64,000 nucleotides of DNA, from positions 17,444-81,443 of the forward strand of contig NZ_JFCA01000036.1 of assembly GCF_000612585.1 (NCBI RefSeq), written 5' to 3'. Shown one piece after another: positions 1 through 8,545 of the stretch. This stretch comes from Pseudomonas sp. CHM02 (GTDB lineage: Bacteria > Pseudomonadota > Gammaproteobacteria > Pseudomonadales > Pseudomonadaceae). Both the position numbers and the translations under genes were made by a program. Numbering within the stretch: position 1 is the first letter of the stretch; each line of letters starts with the position of its first letter. The notes below the pieces were generated by a model, which worked only from the letters and a program-made list of their open reading frames with translations, had not been told where the DNA came from and searched no databases.

Positions 1-1064
1 TCCTGCGGTGCATCGGTGTCGCGTTCGGTGCGGCCGAGATCGGTGGAAAGGCGCAGGCGCTCGCCGCGAAAATCCAGGCCCAGCACGGCCATTTCACGAT
101 CGACACGCTGGTGGTCCCATTCGGTATCGCCGGACTGCTTCACGCCGTTGAAACGGATGCCGAACTTGTTGTCTTCACCAAAGCGTCGGCCAATGTCGAC
201 CGCGCCACCCGCCTGGCTGTCGGAAGCCCAGTTGCCGGTAAACGAGTTGATGTCCTTGTCGGTGGCGCGCTTGGGCACCACGTTGATCCCACCGCCGACG
301 CTGCCACGCGGGGAGATGCCGTTGATCAACTGGCTCGGGCCTTTGAGGATGTCGACGCGGTCGGCCATTTCCATGTCGATGGTGTACGTCGGCAACACGC
401 CGTACAGGCCGTTGTAGGCCACGTCACTGTTGAACAGGCTGAAGCCGCGAATGGTGAACTGTTCGTAACGCCCGCCAGCCGGGTTGGTGGCGCGTACCGA
501 AGGGTCGCTGGCGATCAGGTCGCCGAGGGTACGCGCCTGCTGGTTCTTCACCGCATCGGCGGTGTAGGTGGTGATGCTGAACGGGGTCTCCATGAAGTCC
601 CGCGTGCCCAGCATGCCCTGTGCCGTGCGGCGGGCCACCTGGCCACCGGCGTAGGTGTCGCCGTCATACAGGCCGGTGGTGCCGAGGATCGACGTGGGTG
701 CCAATTCCAGGCTGCTGCCGTCCGGCGCGGGGATCAGCCTGTAGGCCTGCTCACCCATCGGTTGCAGTTGCAGGCCGGAGCCTTGCAGCAAGCGGGCAAA
801 GCCCTCTTCCACGCCATACTCGCCAGACAACCCGGCGCTGCTGCGACCGTTGACCAGCGCCGGGTCCACCGACAGGTTGACCCCCGACAGCCCGGCAAAA
901 CGCGTCAGCGCCGCACTCAGGCTGCCGGCTGGCACCTGGTAGCTGCGGCGGGTGGCGGTGTCTTCGGCGTAGCTGACAGCGGCGAATAACGGGCTGGCGC
1001 TGAGGCTCAGCATCAGGCTCAGTTTCAGCAACGGGCGCAAGCGCAAGGGTCGGACTGCGGGCAT
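1..1064 (-). CDS. TonB-dependent siderophore receptor, N-terminal part (runs off window start)
   Basis: Outer-membrane receptor for ferric siderophore uptake, energised by TonB. About 354 residues are present and the C-terminal barrel lies outside the window. An N-terminal signal peptide (hydrophobic stretch about residues 10-30) is followed by a secretin/TonB N-terminal (STN) signalling domain at about 40-110. It contains the motif YQVPAGSLSAALTRFAGLSG, typical of receptors that signal to an anti-sigma factor. The plug follows, with the TonB-box/plug region from about 150 (IRGFSLFNSDVAYNGLYG, then ILKGPSQLINGISPRGSVGG). The start is the first ATG in frame; its ribosome-binding site is weak. 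The STN domain predicts a FecIR/FpvIR-type sigma/anti-sigma pair, but none is encoded in this window. The neighbour is an Lrp-type regulator instead. The substrate cannot be assigned. Confidence 0.9.
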   Translation of the reverse strand, partial: MPAVRPLRLRPLLKLSLMLSLSASPLFAAVSYAEDTATRRSYQVPAGSLSAALTRFAGLSGVNLSVDPALVNGRSSAGLSGEYGVEEGFARLLQGSGLQLQPMGEQAYRLIPAPDGSSLELAPTSILGTTGLYDGDTYAGGQVARRTAQGMLGTRDFMETPFSITTYTADAVKNQQARTLGDLIASDPSVRATNPAGGRYEQFTIRGFSLFNSDVAYNGLYGVLPTYTIDMEMADRVDILKGPSQLINGISPRGSVGGGINVVPKRATDKDINSFTGNWASDSQAGGAVDIGRRFGEDNKFGIRFNGVKQSGDTEWDHQRVDREMAVLGLDFRGERLRLSTDLGRTERDTDAPQ

Positions 1065-1155
1065 TGGAGGAAGCTCTCGATGATGTTCACTTACCTGGAA
1101 TGACAGGCGAAGTGAAAAAAGGGGACAGCTGCCGCCCACAACTTTTAAAAAAGTT

Positions 1156-1638
1156 TCAACGGATGGGGACTTCCAGGCCCACCTTGACTCGATCCAGCGC
1201 CACCAGCGTCTTGAACCACTTCACGTTGGGATTCTCGGCGAACAGTTGCGCGGCAAGTGCCTGGTACTCCTGCATGCTGGCCACATTGAGCACCAGCACG
1301 AAATCCACCTCGCCCGTGACGTAGTAGCACTGCTGCACCTGGGGCACGGAGAAACTCGCCTTGGTCGCGGTCAGCGCGTCGATGCTGGTGCGCTCCACGG
1401 AGACCTCGGCCAGGATGGTGATCGGCTTGCCGGCCTTGACCGGGTCGACCACCGCCACGTTCGCGGTGATCACCCCACCCTCTTCCATGCGCTTGATACG
1501 GCGTTGCACGGCGGCGGTGGAGAGGTTGACCTTCTCGGCCAGGGCACGCAGGGGCAAGCCATTGTCGCGTTGCACCAGGGCCAGGATCGACCAGTCGAAG
1601 CCGTCCAGGTCCAGCATGGAAGAAGCAGGTTTGGCCAT
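1156..1638 (-). CDS. Lrp/AsnC family transcriptional regulator
   Basis: 160-residue Lrp/AsnC-type regulator. Residues about 10-60 form the winged-helix DNA-binding domain (LRALAEKVNLSTAAVQRRIK, MEEGGVITANVAVVD), and the rest is the RAM/effector domain with the usual ending of a beta strand and VALDRVKVGLEVPIR. The start chosen (MAKPASSMLDLDGFDW) gives the normal family length. A longer reading to 1716 would add an unlikely N-terminus and use up most of the intergenic region. It is divergent from the lactate-permease-like gene at 1758, and Lrp proteins often control such divergent transport genes, so the two are probably functionally linked. The intergenic region holds a GTCTC-N6-GAGAC dyad at 1680-1695. 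Confidence 0.88.
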   Translation of the reverse strand: MAKPASSMLDLDGFDWSILALVQRDNGLPLRALAEKVNLSTAAVQRRIKRMEEGGVITANVAVVDPVKAGKPITILAEVSVERTSIDALTATKASFSVPQVQQCYYVTGEVDFVLVLNVASMQEYQALAAQLFAENPNVKWFKTLVALDRVKVGLEVPIR

Positions 1639-1679
1639 CGGGGGCGCTCTCGACAGGGTGAGAAATTTTATCGAAAACA

Positions 1680-1695
1680 GTCTCGAATCAGAGAC
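1680..1695. promoter_or_regulatory. Inverted repeat between Lrp gene and permease, possible operator
   Basis: A perfect dyad, GTCTC-GAATCA-GAGAC, lies in the 119-bp space between the divergent Lrp-type regulator and permease-like genes. The position fits an operator for the adjacent regulator, but it does not match an Lrp consensus I can state, so the assignment is inference. Confidence 0.35.
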
Positions 1696-1757
1696 CAATG
1701 ACGACCGGGACCTCAATACTATCCCAACTCCTCTGGCATGCAGAAATGGAGTGTCTC

Positions 1758-3169
1758 ATGGCGTTTTTGATCCACTTGTCACCGGTGTTGCTGGTGATGT
1801 CGATGCTGATGGTGCTGCGCCGCCCGCCGGTGCAGGCCGCCATTGCCGGCGCCGCGCTGGTGGCGGTGTTGTGGCTGTTCGAGGGGTTGCTGCCGAACGC
1901 CGCGCTGGCGGCCTTCCAGGACACGGCGGTGTTGTTCGCCAGCACTGCGTTTGTGATTGTGCCGGGCCTGGCATTCGTGATTCTGATCGAACGCATGGGA
2001 GTCAACCAGGCCCTCAGTGAATGGGTACAGGCGCTGGGCTTGAAGCGCGCCGAGTTGGTGTTGTTCATCGTGCTGGGGCTGGCGCCGTTACTGGAGGCCA
2101 TGACCGGCTTCGGTGTTTCGCTGATCGCCACGGTGCCGTTGCTGCTGAGCCTGTTCGAACGCCGCATCGCGCTGCGTGTGGCATTGACCGGCATGACGAT
2201 CATGCCGTGGGGCACCCTGGGCCTGGCGACCGTGATTGGCGCATCACTGGCGCATCACTGGCGCATGTGGACGCGACGGCGCTGGCGTCGACTTCGGCGC
2301 TGACCAGTGCGCCGGTCTTTATCGTGCTGGCCGCCCTGGCCTCGTACTACTGCGGGGTGGGCATCAGCCGCGCCTTTGTGGGGTTGGGGCTGCTGTTCCT
2401 GGGCGTACTCTACGGGGCGAGCCGTTGGCTGGGACCGGAAGTGGCCGGTGTGAGCGCGGGGTTGAGCGTGGCCGCCGCGACGTTGCTGCTGGCGCTGCAT
2501 CGACGCCAGGGCACAACGGCACTGGCCTGGCCGCGCAAAGCCTGGCCCTACCTGGCGCTGATCATTTGCATCGTGCTGCTCAAGGGCCTCAATGCCTTCA
2601 CCCACCTGGAAGATGCCTGGGTGGTGCGCGGCATGCATGTCGCCTGGAAACCGCTGGCCTCCCCCGGCATTGCCTTGCTGCTGGTGCTGTTATGGGTGCA
2701 CCGCCGTGGCGGCGATGCCTTGCTCGGCGTGCTCGGTGCACGGGCACGGCGGCCGTTGCTGACGATTTTCTTCTTCCTGGCCATGTCGCAGATGATGGTC
2801 AAGGCAGGCTTCCTCGACGGCCTGGTGCAGGTGCTGAACGGGTTGCCGGGTATCGCCGCAGCGCCGTTGGTGGCGTTGCTCGGTGGGCTGTCGGGCTACA
2901 TGACCGGCTCCAATGTCGGCGGCAACGCGATCTTCATGCCGGCCGTGGCGCTGTTGCCCGAGTCGTCACGCGGGTTGTTGGCGGCCGTGCAAAACAGCGC
3001 GGCCGGGCATGCCGCGCTGGGTTCGCTGTCGATCGTGATGCTGGTGCTCGGGTTGGCCAAGACCAGCGCCGAGGAGGAAGGCCAGTTGGTGCGCTTCGGC
3101 TTTGCCCTGGCCTGCCTGAACACCGGGCTGGTCGCGTTGGCGGGATGGGTGTTGCTTGGCGCGCAATAA
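1758..3169 (+). pseudogene. L-lactate permease family transporter, frameshifted by an 11-bp tandem duplication
   Basis: The gene reads as an LctP-family membrane permease in two frames. The first frame (1758-2303) starts after a GGAG site and encodes several membrane helices, including the family motif EAMTGFGVSLIATVPLL. It then continues into a short foreign tail. The second frame continues the protein from about 2252 to 3169 with further helices and the motif GYMTGSNVGGNAIFMP. The break lies in a tandem repeat, GCATCACTGGC twice at 2241-2262. Removing one copy restores one frame of about 466 residues. Such a protein would be somewhat shorter than classic LctP (about 550). As it stands the product is truncated near residue 180 and probably non-functional. 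A sequencing error or a reversible slippage allele are alternatives. Divergent from an Lrp-type regulator. Confidence 0.88.
2241..2262. repeat. 11-bp tandem duplication causing the permease frameshift
   Basis: Two adjacent identical copies of GCATCACTGGC (2241-2251 and 2252-2262). Eleven is not a multiple of three, so the second copy shifts the frame of the lactate-permease-like gene. Confidence 0.95.
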
Positions 3170-3273
3170 TCCATAGCGCCGGGCGGGCATAACCTTAGCT
3201 GTCGATGTTCTTATTCTTCGCGCCCGGCCATGGGTAGATTGACAGTCACGTAGCTCACTGGAGGATGTGACGG

Positions 3274-4002
3274 ATGGCTGAGTCAGTGGTGTGGATTGCC
3301 GGGGTCGGCGCGGTCGCGGGGCTGGGCGCGGCCCTGGCGCGACGGTTTGCCCGTGAGGGTTATCGCGTGGCGGTCAGCGGCAGGAGCCTGGACAAGTTGC
3401 AGGCGGTGGTCGCGGATATCGAAGCAAGCGGCGGCAAGGCGAATGCGGTGGTGGCCGACTCGGGTATCGAGGCCGAGGTGCTAGAGGCGATCACGCAGGT
3501 GAATCAGCTCGGCACACTCAAGGCGGCCATCTTCAACGTGGGCAATTCGGTCTCGGCACCGTCGCTGGAATTGAGCGCAGAGCTGTTCGAACAGACGTGG
3601 CGCGCCTCTACACTGGGTGGTTTTCTGTTCGCCCGCGAGGCCACCCGCGCACTGCTTGCCAATGGCGGCGGCAGCCTGTTGTTTACCGGGGCCACGGCCT
3701 CGTTGCGCGGCAAGCCGCCGTATACCGCATTCGCAGCGGGCAAGGCCGGGTTGCGCTCGGTGGCGCAGTCCTTCGCCCGGGAATTCGGCCCGAAGCATGT
3801 GCATGTCGCCCATGTGGTCATCGACGGTTCCATCGACGGCGAACGCATCAAGCGCCGCGCGCCGGAGTACCTGGCCAAGCTGGGTGAAGACGGCTCATTG
3901 AAACTCGACGATATCGCCGACGCCTATTGGTACCTGCACACCCAACCGCGCAGCGCCTGGACCCAGGAGCTGGACCTGCGGCCGTTCAAGGAACCGTTCT
4001 GA
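3274..4002 (+). CDS. SDR-fold protein with degenerate active site
   Basis: 242-residue short-chain dehydrogenase/reductase-fold protein. The N-terminal nucleotide-binding loop is present as a variant (GVGAVAGLGAALARRF, residues about 10-25), and the fold motifs follow in order. The catalytic positions are unusual. The Lys is kept (AFAAGKAGL), but the residue four before it, normally Tyr, is Phe, and the residue where Ser is expected (13 before the Tyr position) is Ala. This suggests a cofactor-binding or atypical enzyme rather than a standard SDR. It has a good GGAGG site just before the ATG and is followed 14 bp later by the CmcJ-like gene, so the two form an operon. Annotation pipelines usually name such proteins SDR family oxidoreductase. 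Confidence 0.85.
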   Translation: MAESVVWIAGVGAVAGLGAALARRFAREGYRVAVSGRSLDKLQAVVADIEASGGKANAVVADSGIEAEVLEAITQVNQLGTLKAAIFNVGNSVSAPSLELSAELFEQTWRASTLGGFLFAREATRALLANGGGSLLFTGATASLRGKPPYTAFAAGKAGLRSVAQSFAREFGPKHVHVAHVVIDGSIDGERIKRRAPEYLAKLGEDGSLKLDDIADAYWYLHTQPRSAWTQELDLRPFKEPF

Positions 4003-4016
4003 CCTGGAGGTGTTTT

Positions 4017-4850
4017 ATGGGAACCCATCAGACTCAACTCGCCCCGGCCTCCGTGCTCGGCGTGCTCAACTACCTGCAGGACACCGGCGAACGCCCGGTG
4101 AACTACACCTACCCGCCGCCCGACGGCACGGTTCAACGCAGTGGCGTACTGGACCCGACCCAGGTCACCATCCATAACGCACGGCTGCTGGATGAGCCCG
4201 CTAGCATCAATCGCCAGGGTTTCGAAAAGGTCGATCACACCAGTGCCGTGGAAAACCTGGAAGATGACGAGCAAGTGCGCCTGCACTACTACCCGGAAAC
4301 CGAAGCCCTGCTCAAGCAGCAGACCGGTGCGGTCAAGGTGGTGATCTTCGATCATACGGTCCGCGTCGACGACCCTGGCCGCGAGGCGCGTGGCTTGCGC
4401 GAACCGGTGCGCTACGTACACAACGACCAGACCGAGCGCTCGGCCATTCGCCGCGTGCGCGACCACCTCCCGGCCGACGAAGCCGAACAACGCCTGCTCA
4501 AGCGCTTTGCGATCATCAACGTATGGCGGCCCATCGGCTCGCCAGTGCTGAGCACGCCGCTGGCCTTGTGCGATGCACGCAGCATGGCCGACACCGACCT
4601 GCTGCCCAGCGACCTGGTCTACCGCGACAAGGTAGGCGAGACGTTTTCGGTCAAGGCCAACCCGGCGCACCGCTGGTATTACTACCCTCGGTTGCGCCCG
4701 GATGAAGCCCTGCTGCTGAAGATCCACGATTCGCGGCAAGACGTGGCCAGGCTGAGTGCGCATACCGCGTTCGATGACCCGACTACGCCCGAGGGAGCGC
4801 CGCCACGGCGGAGTATCGAGTTGCGGGCGCTGGTGTTCTTTGATGCGTGA
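4017..4850 (+). CDS. CmcJ/NvfI-like oxidoreductase
   Basis: 277-residue protein resembling the CmcJ/NvfI/AsaB/GA4-desaturase-like family, whose fungal and actinobacterial members act in secondary metabolism as non-haem-iron-type oxidases or hydroxylases. Family-type features are a VHNDQT segment near residue 140, RFAIINVWRPI near 165, and the C-terminal HRWYYYPRLRP...LLLKIHDS block near 220-240. The start is set by GGAGG at 4006-4010; an upstream in-frame ATG at 3927 would lie inside the SDR gene. Co-transcribed with the preceding SDR-fold gene. The substrate is unknown. It stands alone here, not inside a biosynthetic cluster. Confidence 0.78.
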   Translation: MGTHQTQLAPASVLGVLNYLQDTGERPVNYTYPPPDGTVQRSGVLDPTQVTIHNARLLDEPASINRQGFEKVDHTSAVENLEDDEQVRLHYYPETEALLKQQTGAVKVVIFDHTVRVDDPGREARGLREPVRYVHNDQTERSAIRRVRDHLPADEAEQRLLKRFAIINVWRPIGSPVLSTPLALCDARSMADTDLLPSDLVYRDKVGETFSVKANPAHRWYYYPRLRPDEALLLKIHDSRQDVARLSAHTAFDDPTTPEGAPPRRSIELRALVFFDA

Positions 4851-4893
4851 GTGTCGGGAGGGTCATGCGGGGATGACGCTCACCGGCAATCCA

Positions 4894-5907
4894 TCAGCAA
4901 CGATGGTGAGTCGTCAGCCCCCAATCAAACACAATGAACGGCTCATCGATGCGGCGGTCCAGCAGCGCACGGTAAACCCGCTGCGGATCGTCAGGCGCTT
5001 GCCTGCACACCATGCCTTCCACGGGAATCCGATCCTGCGCAAGCCAGCTCATGGCTTTGCGGAACCCCGTCATGATGCTTTGAGCGCTGTTGTTGTAACC
5101 CTCCAGCAGTTCCTCCCATTTGAATGACCGGGACACTAATGGGAAGGCCCATTCCCAACCACTGCGCAACTCGACGAAACCATTGAATACGGCGTTGAGC
5201 AGTTCGTGCGCCGACAGTTCCGATTGGCGCCGCCACGGTACGCCGACAAGGACCACCTCACCGTTCTGGCGCACGATGCGACAACCCTCCAGCACCGCTT
5301 GTTCGTTCCCTGAACAGTCAACGACCAAGGCAATGTGTCCCACCAGTGCAGGCTGATCAAACGGAAACGCGGCAAACACCGCGCTGAGCCCGGACGCCTG
5401 TGCCTGAGCGCGTCGCTTGGCGTCAGGTTCGACCACCACGACCTCGTATCCCGACAACTGGAAGATGTGCGCTGCCAGGTAGCCGACCGGGCCAGCGCCG
5501 CAAATGACCACGCGGTCGCCAGGGCGCGCTTTGGTTGTCATCAATGTCGTCATCGATACACCGATAAGGCGGGCCAACAGGGCAATTTCAGACTTCATGT
5601 CGGCGGGAATGGAGACCGTATGGGCAACGTCAACCTGCTGGAAGCTGCGATGGCTGCCCATGCAGAACAAACGGTCGCCGATGGCAACCTCTGTCACCTC
5701 AGCACCCCATTCTTCAACCTCAAACACTGCCGAGTATCCCGGTTTGATCGGAAACTCATCCCCGGCTGCCCAGGCCAGCTCGGTGCCTGGGCTTATCAGT
5801 GTCGCGATAGTGCGACCACGGACCTCACTCGGGTTCAGCGGCGACGGTTCGCAGTACTGGAGAATGAATTGTCCCTTGGCTGGAAAACAGATTTCCTGTT
5901 GTTGCAT
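4894..5907 (-). CDS. Zinc-independent medium-chain (MDR) dehydrogenase, BchC-like
   Basis: 337-residue MDR-superfamily oxidoreductase. The Rossmann domain is clear (VVICGAGPVGYLAAHIFQLS, near residues 150-170), with an acidic residue following (VVVVEPDAKRR) that suggests NAD. The N-terminal catalytic domain lacks the zinc ligands of classic alcohol dehydrogenases. The usual CGTD and GHE segments read SPGTE and KPGYSA, a pattern of the BchC-like subfamily. The start is set by GGAGAG upstream of MQQQEIC. It is co-directional with and 102 bp downstream of the VOC gene, and the pair sits behind a copy of the palindromic operator shared with the large catabolic region. It probably oxidises or reduces a pathway intermediate; the substrate is unknown. 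Confidence 0.82.
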   Translation of the reverse strand: MQQQEICFPAKGQFILQYCEPSPLNPSEVRGRTIATLISPGTELAWAAGDEFPIKPGYSAVFEVEEWGAEVTEVAIGDRLFCMGSHRSFQQVDVAHTVSIPADMKSEIALLARLIGVSMTTLMTTKARPGDRVVICGAGPVGYLAAHIFQLSGYEVVVVEPDAKRRAQAQASGLSAVFAAFPFDQPALVGHIALVVDCSGNEQAVLEGCRIVRQNGEVVLVGVPWRRQSELSAHELLNAVFNGFVELRSGWEWAFPLVSRSFKWEELLEGYNNSAQSIMTGFRKAMSWLAQDRIPVEGMVCRQAPDDPQRVYRALLDRRIDEPFIVFDWGLTTHHRC

Positions 5908-6009
5908 ATGATGTCTCTCCGAAGGTGCCAGCAAACTCTGCCTGCAGGGCTTGCGGTCCATTCATGGCGCGCTGCACGGAGCGCTCATGTCTCAGAATCG
6001 ATGGGTATT

Positions 6010-6522
6010 TCAGGCCGAAAGCGGAACCCAAAGGAGGGGACCGTCATCCTGCTCATAGCCCAGTGGGCCGCTTCGGCTGACCAGTTCCAAAAACTGCCCC
6101 CAAGGCGTGCGCAGATAGACCCAAGTGAGGCCCTGCATCGGTCCGGCGTCGATGAACGTAGGTCCCTCCAACACGTCCACCCCTTTCTCCCGCAAACGAT
6201 CCGCGGCGGCGACCGCGTCATCGACCTGGAAGCCCAAGTGAAAACCACCCACTTCGCTATTGCGCTTGAGAGGACCACCCTGCACCTCGCCTGAGTATTC
6301 AAACAACTCCAGGTTGGCGCCGTTGCCACAGCGCAGCACCTTGATGTTTTCAATGCGGCACTGCTCAGGCACACCCAGGCGCCGGGCCATGAACGCGTTA
6401 TCGACGACCACGGGCCCGGTTTCCATCGCAGTGACGGCGCCCAATACGTCTTCAAAGAAATGCACAGCCTGGTCAAGGTCAGGCACCGTGAAGCCAACGT
6501 GCTCCATACCGTAGAGTTTCAT
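6010..6522 (-). CDS. VOC (glyoxalase/bleomycin-resistance/dioxygenase) superfamily protein
   Basis: 170-residue vicinal-oxygen-chelate protein made of two beta-alpha-beta-beta-beta modules. Candidate metal ligands are His8 (MEHVGFTVPD), a Glu in NLELFEYSG near residue 72, a His in GGFHLGFQVDD near 95, and a Glu in GQFLELVSRSG near 148. All four are at the standard VOC positions, so it should bind a divalent metal. The family includes glyoxalases, epimerases and dioxygenases. The first gene of a two-gene operon with the MDR dehydrogenase. The 18-bp palindrome at 6571-6588 lies about 50 bp before its start, linking it to the regulon of the region at 9-28 kb. Confidence 0.85.
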   Translation of the reverse strand: MKLYGMEHVGFTVPDLDQAVHFFEDVLGAVTAMETGPVVVDNAFMARRLGVPEQCRIENIKVLRCGNGANLELFEYSGEVQGGPLKRNSEVGGFHLGFQVDDAVAAADRLREKGVDVLEGPTFIDAGPMQGLTWVYLRTPWGQFLELVSRSGPLGYEQDDGPLLWVPLSA

Positions 6523-6570
6523 GATCTGTTTCCGTTTCGGGTTGGTTTAATTGTTTTATACCCATCTATG

Positions 6571-6588
6571 TAACCAAACGGTTGGTTA
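6571..6588. promoter_or_regulatory. Palindromic operator copy 1 (TAACCAA-N4-TTGGTTA)
   Basis: TAACCAAACGGTTGGTTA: both 7-bp arms are perfect. It lies 49-66 bp upstream of the VOC/MDR operon start. The same motif occurs at 16108-16125, 19520-19537 and 21963-21980, each time in a promoter region. The size and symmetry fit a TetR-family operator. Confidence 0.82.
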
Positions 6589-6692
6589 TATAAAGCAACC
6601 TTATGTGGAGAGTCGGCATGAGTCAAGGTAGGACTGACTCACTTCTCCTGGCATTCTCCAGACGCATTGAAATATGGATTTTTCGTCAGCCG

Positions 6693-7283
6693 CTAGGTAC
6701 GCGGAGCCCATCCGAGCGTATTGACGATGAGCTTTTGGTAGTCGTGGATGACTCGATGCAACGGGGTAGCGGGATCGGCGTCATTGAGGTCTATGACGCC
6801 GTCCAACAGGACCAGGATGCAGCGCTCCAGAAAGTCGTCGGCACAGGTGAATACTGAAGATCCTTTCTTGCCCCCCAGCATCTCGCGCAAGCGTTCGCAG
6901 TGCTCACTGCGCAAGGCGTTGATGATGTCACGCTGAGCGGAGTCGAGAGACCGCAGTTCCAGACGGGAAAGCAGGGCGGCATAGCGGTAGCGCAATTTGA
7001 AGCGAATGACGGTTTCCACATAACCGAGCAACGCGTCGCCGACTTCGTCCGCGGTTTTGGTCAACCTGCGCACTTCATCAAGCAACTGGCGCTCATGACG
7101 CTCAATGACGTCGAATAGCAGCGTTTGCTTGCTCTCCATGTGGTTGTACAAGGACCCGGGCTGGATGCCCAGCACAGCTGCGAGCCGGCGCACGCTGACC
7201 CGGTGGAATCCCTCGTCGACGAACAATTTGCAGGCAATGCGACGTACGTGCTCCTCGGTCGTTACGATTCTCTGATCAAGCAT
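6693..7283 (-). CDS. TetR/AcrR family transcriptional regulator
   Basis: 196-residue TetR-type repressor. The helix-turn-helix lies at about residues 25-48 (RRLAAVLGIQPGSLYNHMES). The C-terminal domain resembles those with long ligand-binding helices (LLDEVRRLTKTADEVGDALLGY). The start MLDQRIVTTEE gives the usual length; the longer open frame to 7736 overlaps the MFS gene. It follows the MFS gene by 62 bp in the same direction and probably forms the last gene of a glcG-like/MFS/tetR group. It is one of two TetR genes in the region. It could bind the shared palindrome, but the TetR at 19663 is better placed. Confidence 0.87.
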   Translation of the reverse strand: MLDQRIVTTEEHVRRIACKLFVDEGFHRVSVRRLAAVLGIQPGSLYNHMESKQTLLFDVIERHERQLLDEVRRLTKTADEVGDALLGYVETVIRFKLRYRYAALLSRLELRSLDSAQRDIINALRSEHCERLREMLGGKKGSSVFTCADDFLERCILVLLDGVIDLNDADPATPLHRVIHDYQKLIVNTLGWAPRT

Positions 7284-7345
7284 GGAGGTCTTTTTCCAGA
7301 ACGCTGAGCCACGGCCGTCAGGCACGCGGCTCGGCCAAGTGTTCG

Positions 7346-8545
7346 TCAGCTTGCCAATGCCTGGCGCCCAAAACGACGTTCTCGCCTGGCCAGCCAGGCC
7401 AAAGGCACTTGCGCCAAGGCCACCGCCGCGACACCGGCCCACGGTGTCAGCGCCAACTGTCCGTGAGCGACCAGTGCACTTCCGGTCGTTTCGCCCAGCG
7501 ATATCCCAAGATTGAAACCCGAAATATTCAATGCCGATGCAAAGTCCACGGCTTTCGGGGTATATCGCTGGGCGGTGGCCAGCATCCCGCCCTGTACGGC
7601 AGGCGAAATACCAAAGGCCAGGCCGCCCCAGAAGAACAGCATGACCCCCATCGCCCCCTGGTACGGCAACACCCAGGCGATGACAATCAACACGATGGCC
7701 AGGGCCAGCAACAGCCAGCGCAACGTCGCCTGCCAACCGATGACGGCAGCGAGCCGTCCCCCGAGCAGGTTCCCCACCAGCGTCGCAGCCCCAAACACTA
7801 CCAGCAACAGGCTCGCGGTAGCCGCCGAAAAGCCGGTGATGTCCGTCAGGATGGGCGTAATGAAAGTAAACGCCGCAAACGACGCCCCAAATCCCAGCAC
7901 AGTGATCAGCATCATGGTGAGAATCGCCGGGTTGACCGCCGCCGCCAGTTGCTCACGAGGCTTGGCCACTGGCGGTGCTTCGATCGCGGGCAGCCAACGC
8001 CACGATGCGGCAAAGCCCAATGCTGCCAGGCCAACCACGGCGTAGAACGGCAATCGCCAGCCCATTCCATTGCCCAGGAAGCTGCCCAGCGGCACCCCGA
8101 TCACCATCGCCAGTGTCAGCCCTGCAAACATCACCGCAATGGCATTGCTCTCCTGCCCCTTGGGCGCCAGGCGTGCCGCGACTGTAGCGCCAATGGCGAA
8201 AAAGCCACCGTGGGCCACGGCAGTGACGATGCGCCCCGCCAACAACGTGTAATAGTCAACGGACAGTGCCGAGACCAGGTTGCCGGCCAGGAACACCGCA
8301 ATCAGCCACAGCAGCACCGGTTTGCGCGGAAAGCGGGCCAAGGCAAGCACCAGCAACGGCGTGCCCGCGGCCAGCGCAAGCGCATACAGCCCCACCAGAC
8401 TTCCCGCACGCGCCAATGGCACGCCCAACTCGCTGGAAATGGCCGGCAGCACACCGACCACGATGAACTCCGCCACACCAATGGCAAACGCTGTCACCGC
8501 CAACGCCCAGACGCCGGGGTGCAGACGTTGCTTGGCCACACTCAT
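7346..8545 (-). CDS. MFS transporter, DHA1 (AraJ/CmlA-like) family
   Basis: 399-residue major-facilitator protein with twelve predicted membrane segments. The loop 2-3 motif reads ALARFPRKPVLLW, and the motif C-like LAMVIGVPLGSFLGNGMGWR lies in helix 5. It resembles AraJ- and Cml-type drug or sugar-efflux proteins that move small molecules out by proton antiport. Its start overlaps the stop of the GlcG-like gene by ATGA, so the two are translationally coupled. A TetR gene follows. Efflux of a pathway intermediate or protection from a toxic substrate is plausible but is inference. Confidence 0.88.
   Translation of the reverse strand: MSVAKQRLHPGVWALAVTAFAIGVAEFIVVGVLPAISSELGVPLARAGSLVGLYALALAAGTPLLVLALARFPRKPVLLWLIAVFLAGNLVSALSVDYYTLLAGRIVTAVAHGGFFAIGATVAARLAPKGQESNAIAVMFAGLTLAMVIGVPLGSFLGNGMGWRLPFYAVVGLAALGFAASWRWLPAIEAPPVAKPREQLAAAVNPAILTMMLITVLGFGASFAAFTFITPILTDITGFSAATASLLLVVFGAATLVGNLLGGRLAAVIGWQATLRWLLLALAIVLIVIAWVLPYQGAMGVMLFFWGGLAFGISPAVQGGMLATAQRYTPKAVDFASALNISGFNLGISLGETTGSALVAHGQLALTPWAGVAAVALAQVPLAWLARRERRFGRQALAS

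Noticed and set aside
111..989. 292-codon plus-strand open frame opposite the receptor
   Set aside because: It is the complement of the TonB-dependent receptor, whose signal peptide, STN domain and plug are clear; the opposite frame is rich in Arg, Ala, Gly and His with no recognisable domain.
1065..1155. Possible Fur box before the siderophore receptor
   Set aside because: No convincing 19-bp Fur-like palindrome could be found in the 91 bp upstream.
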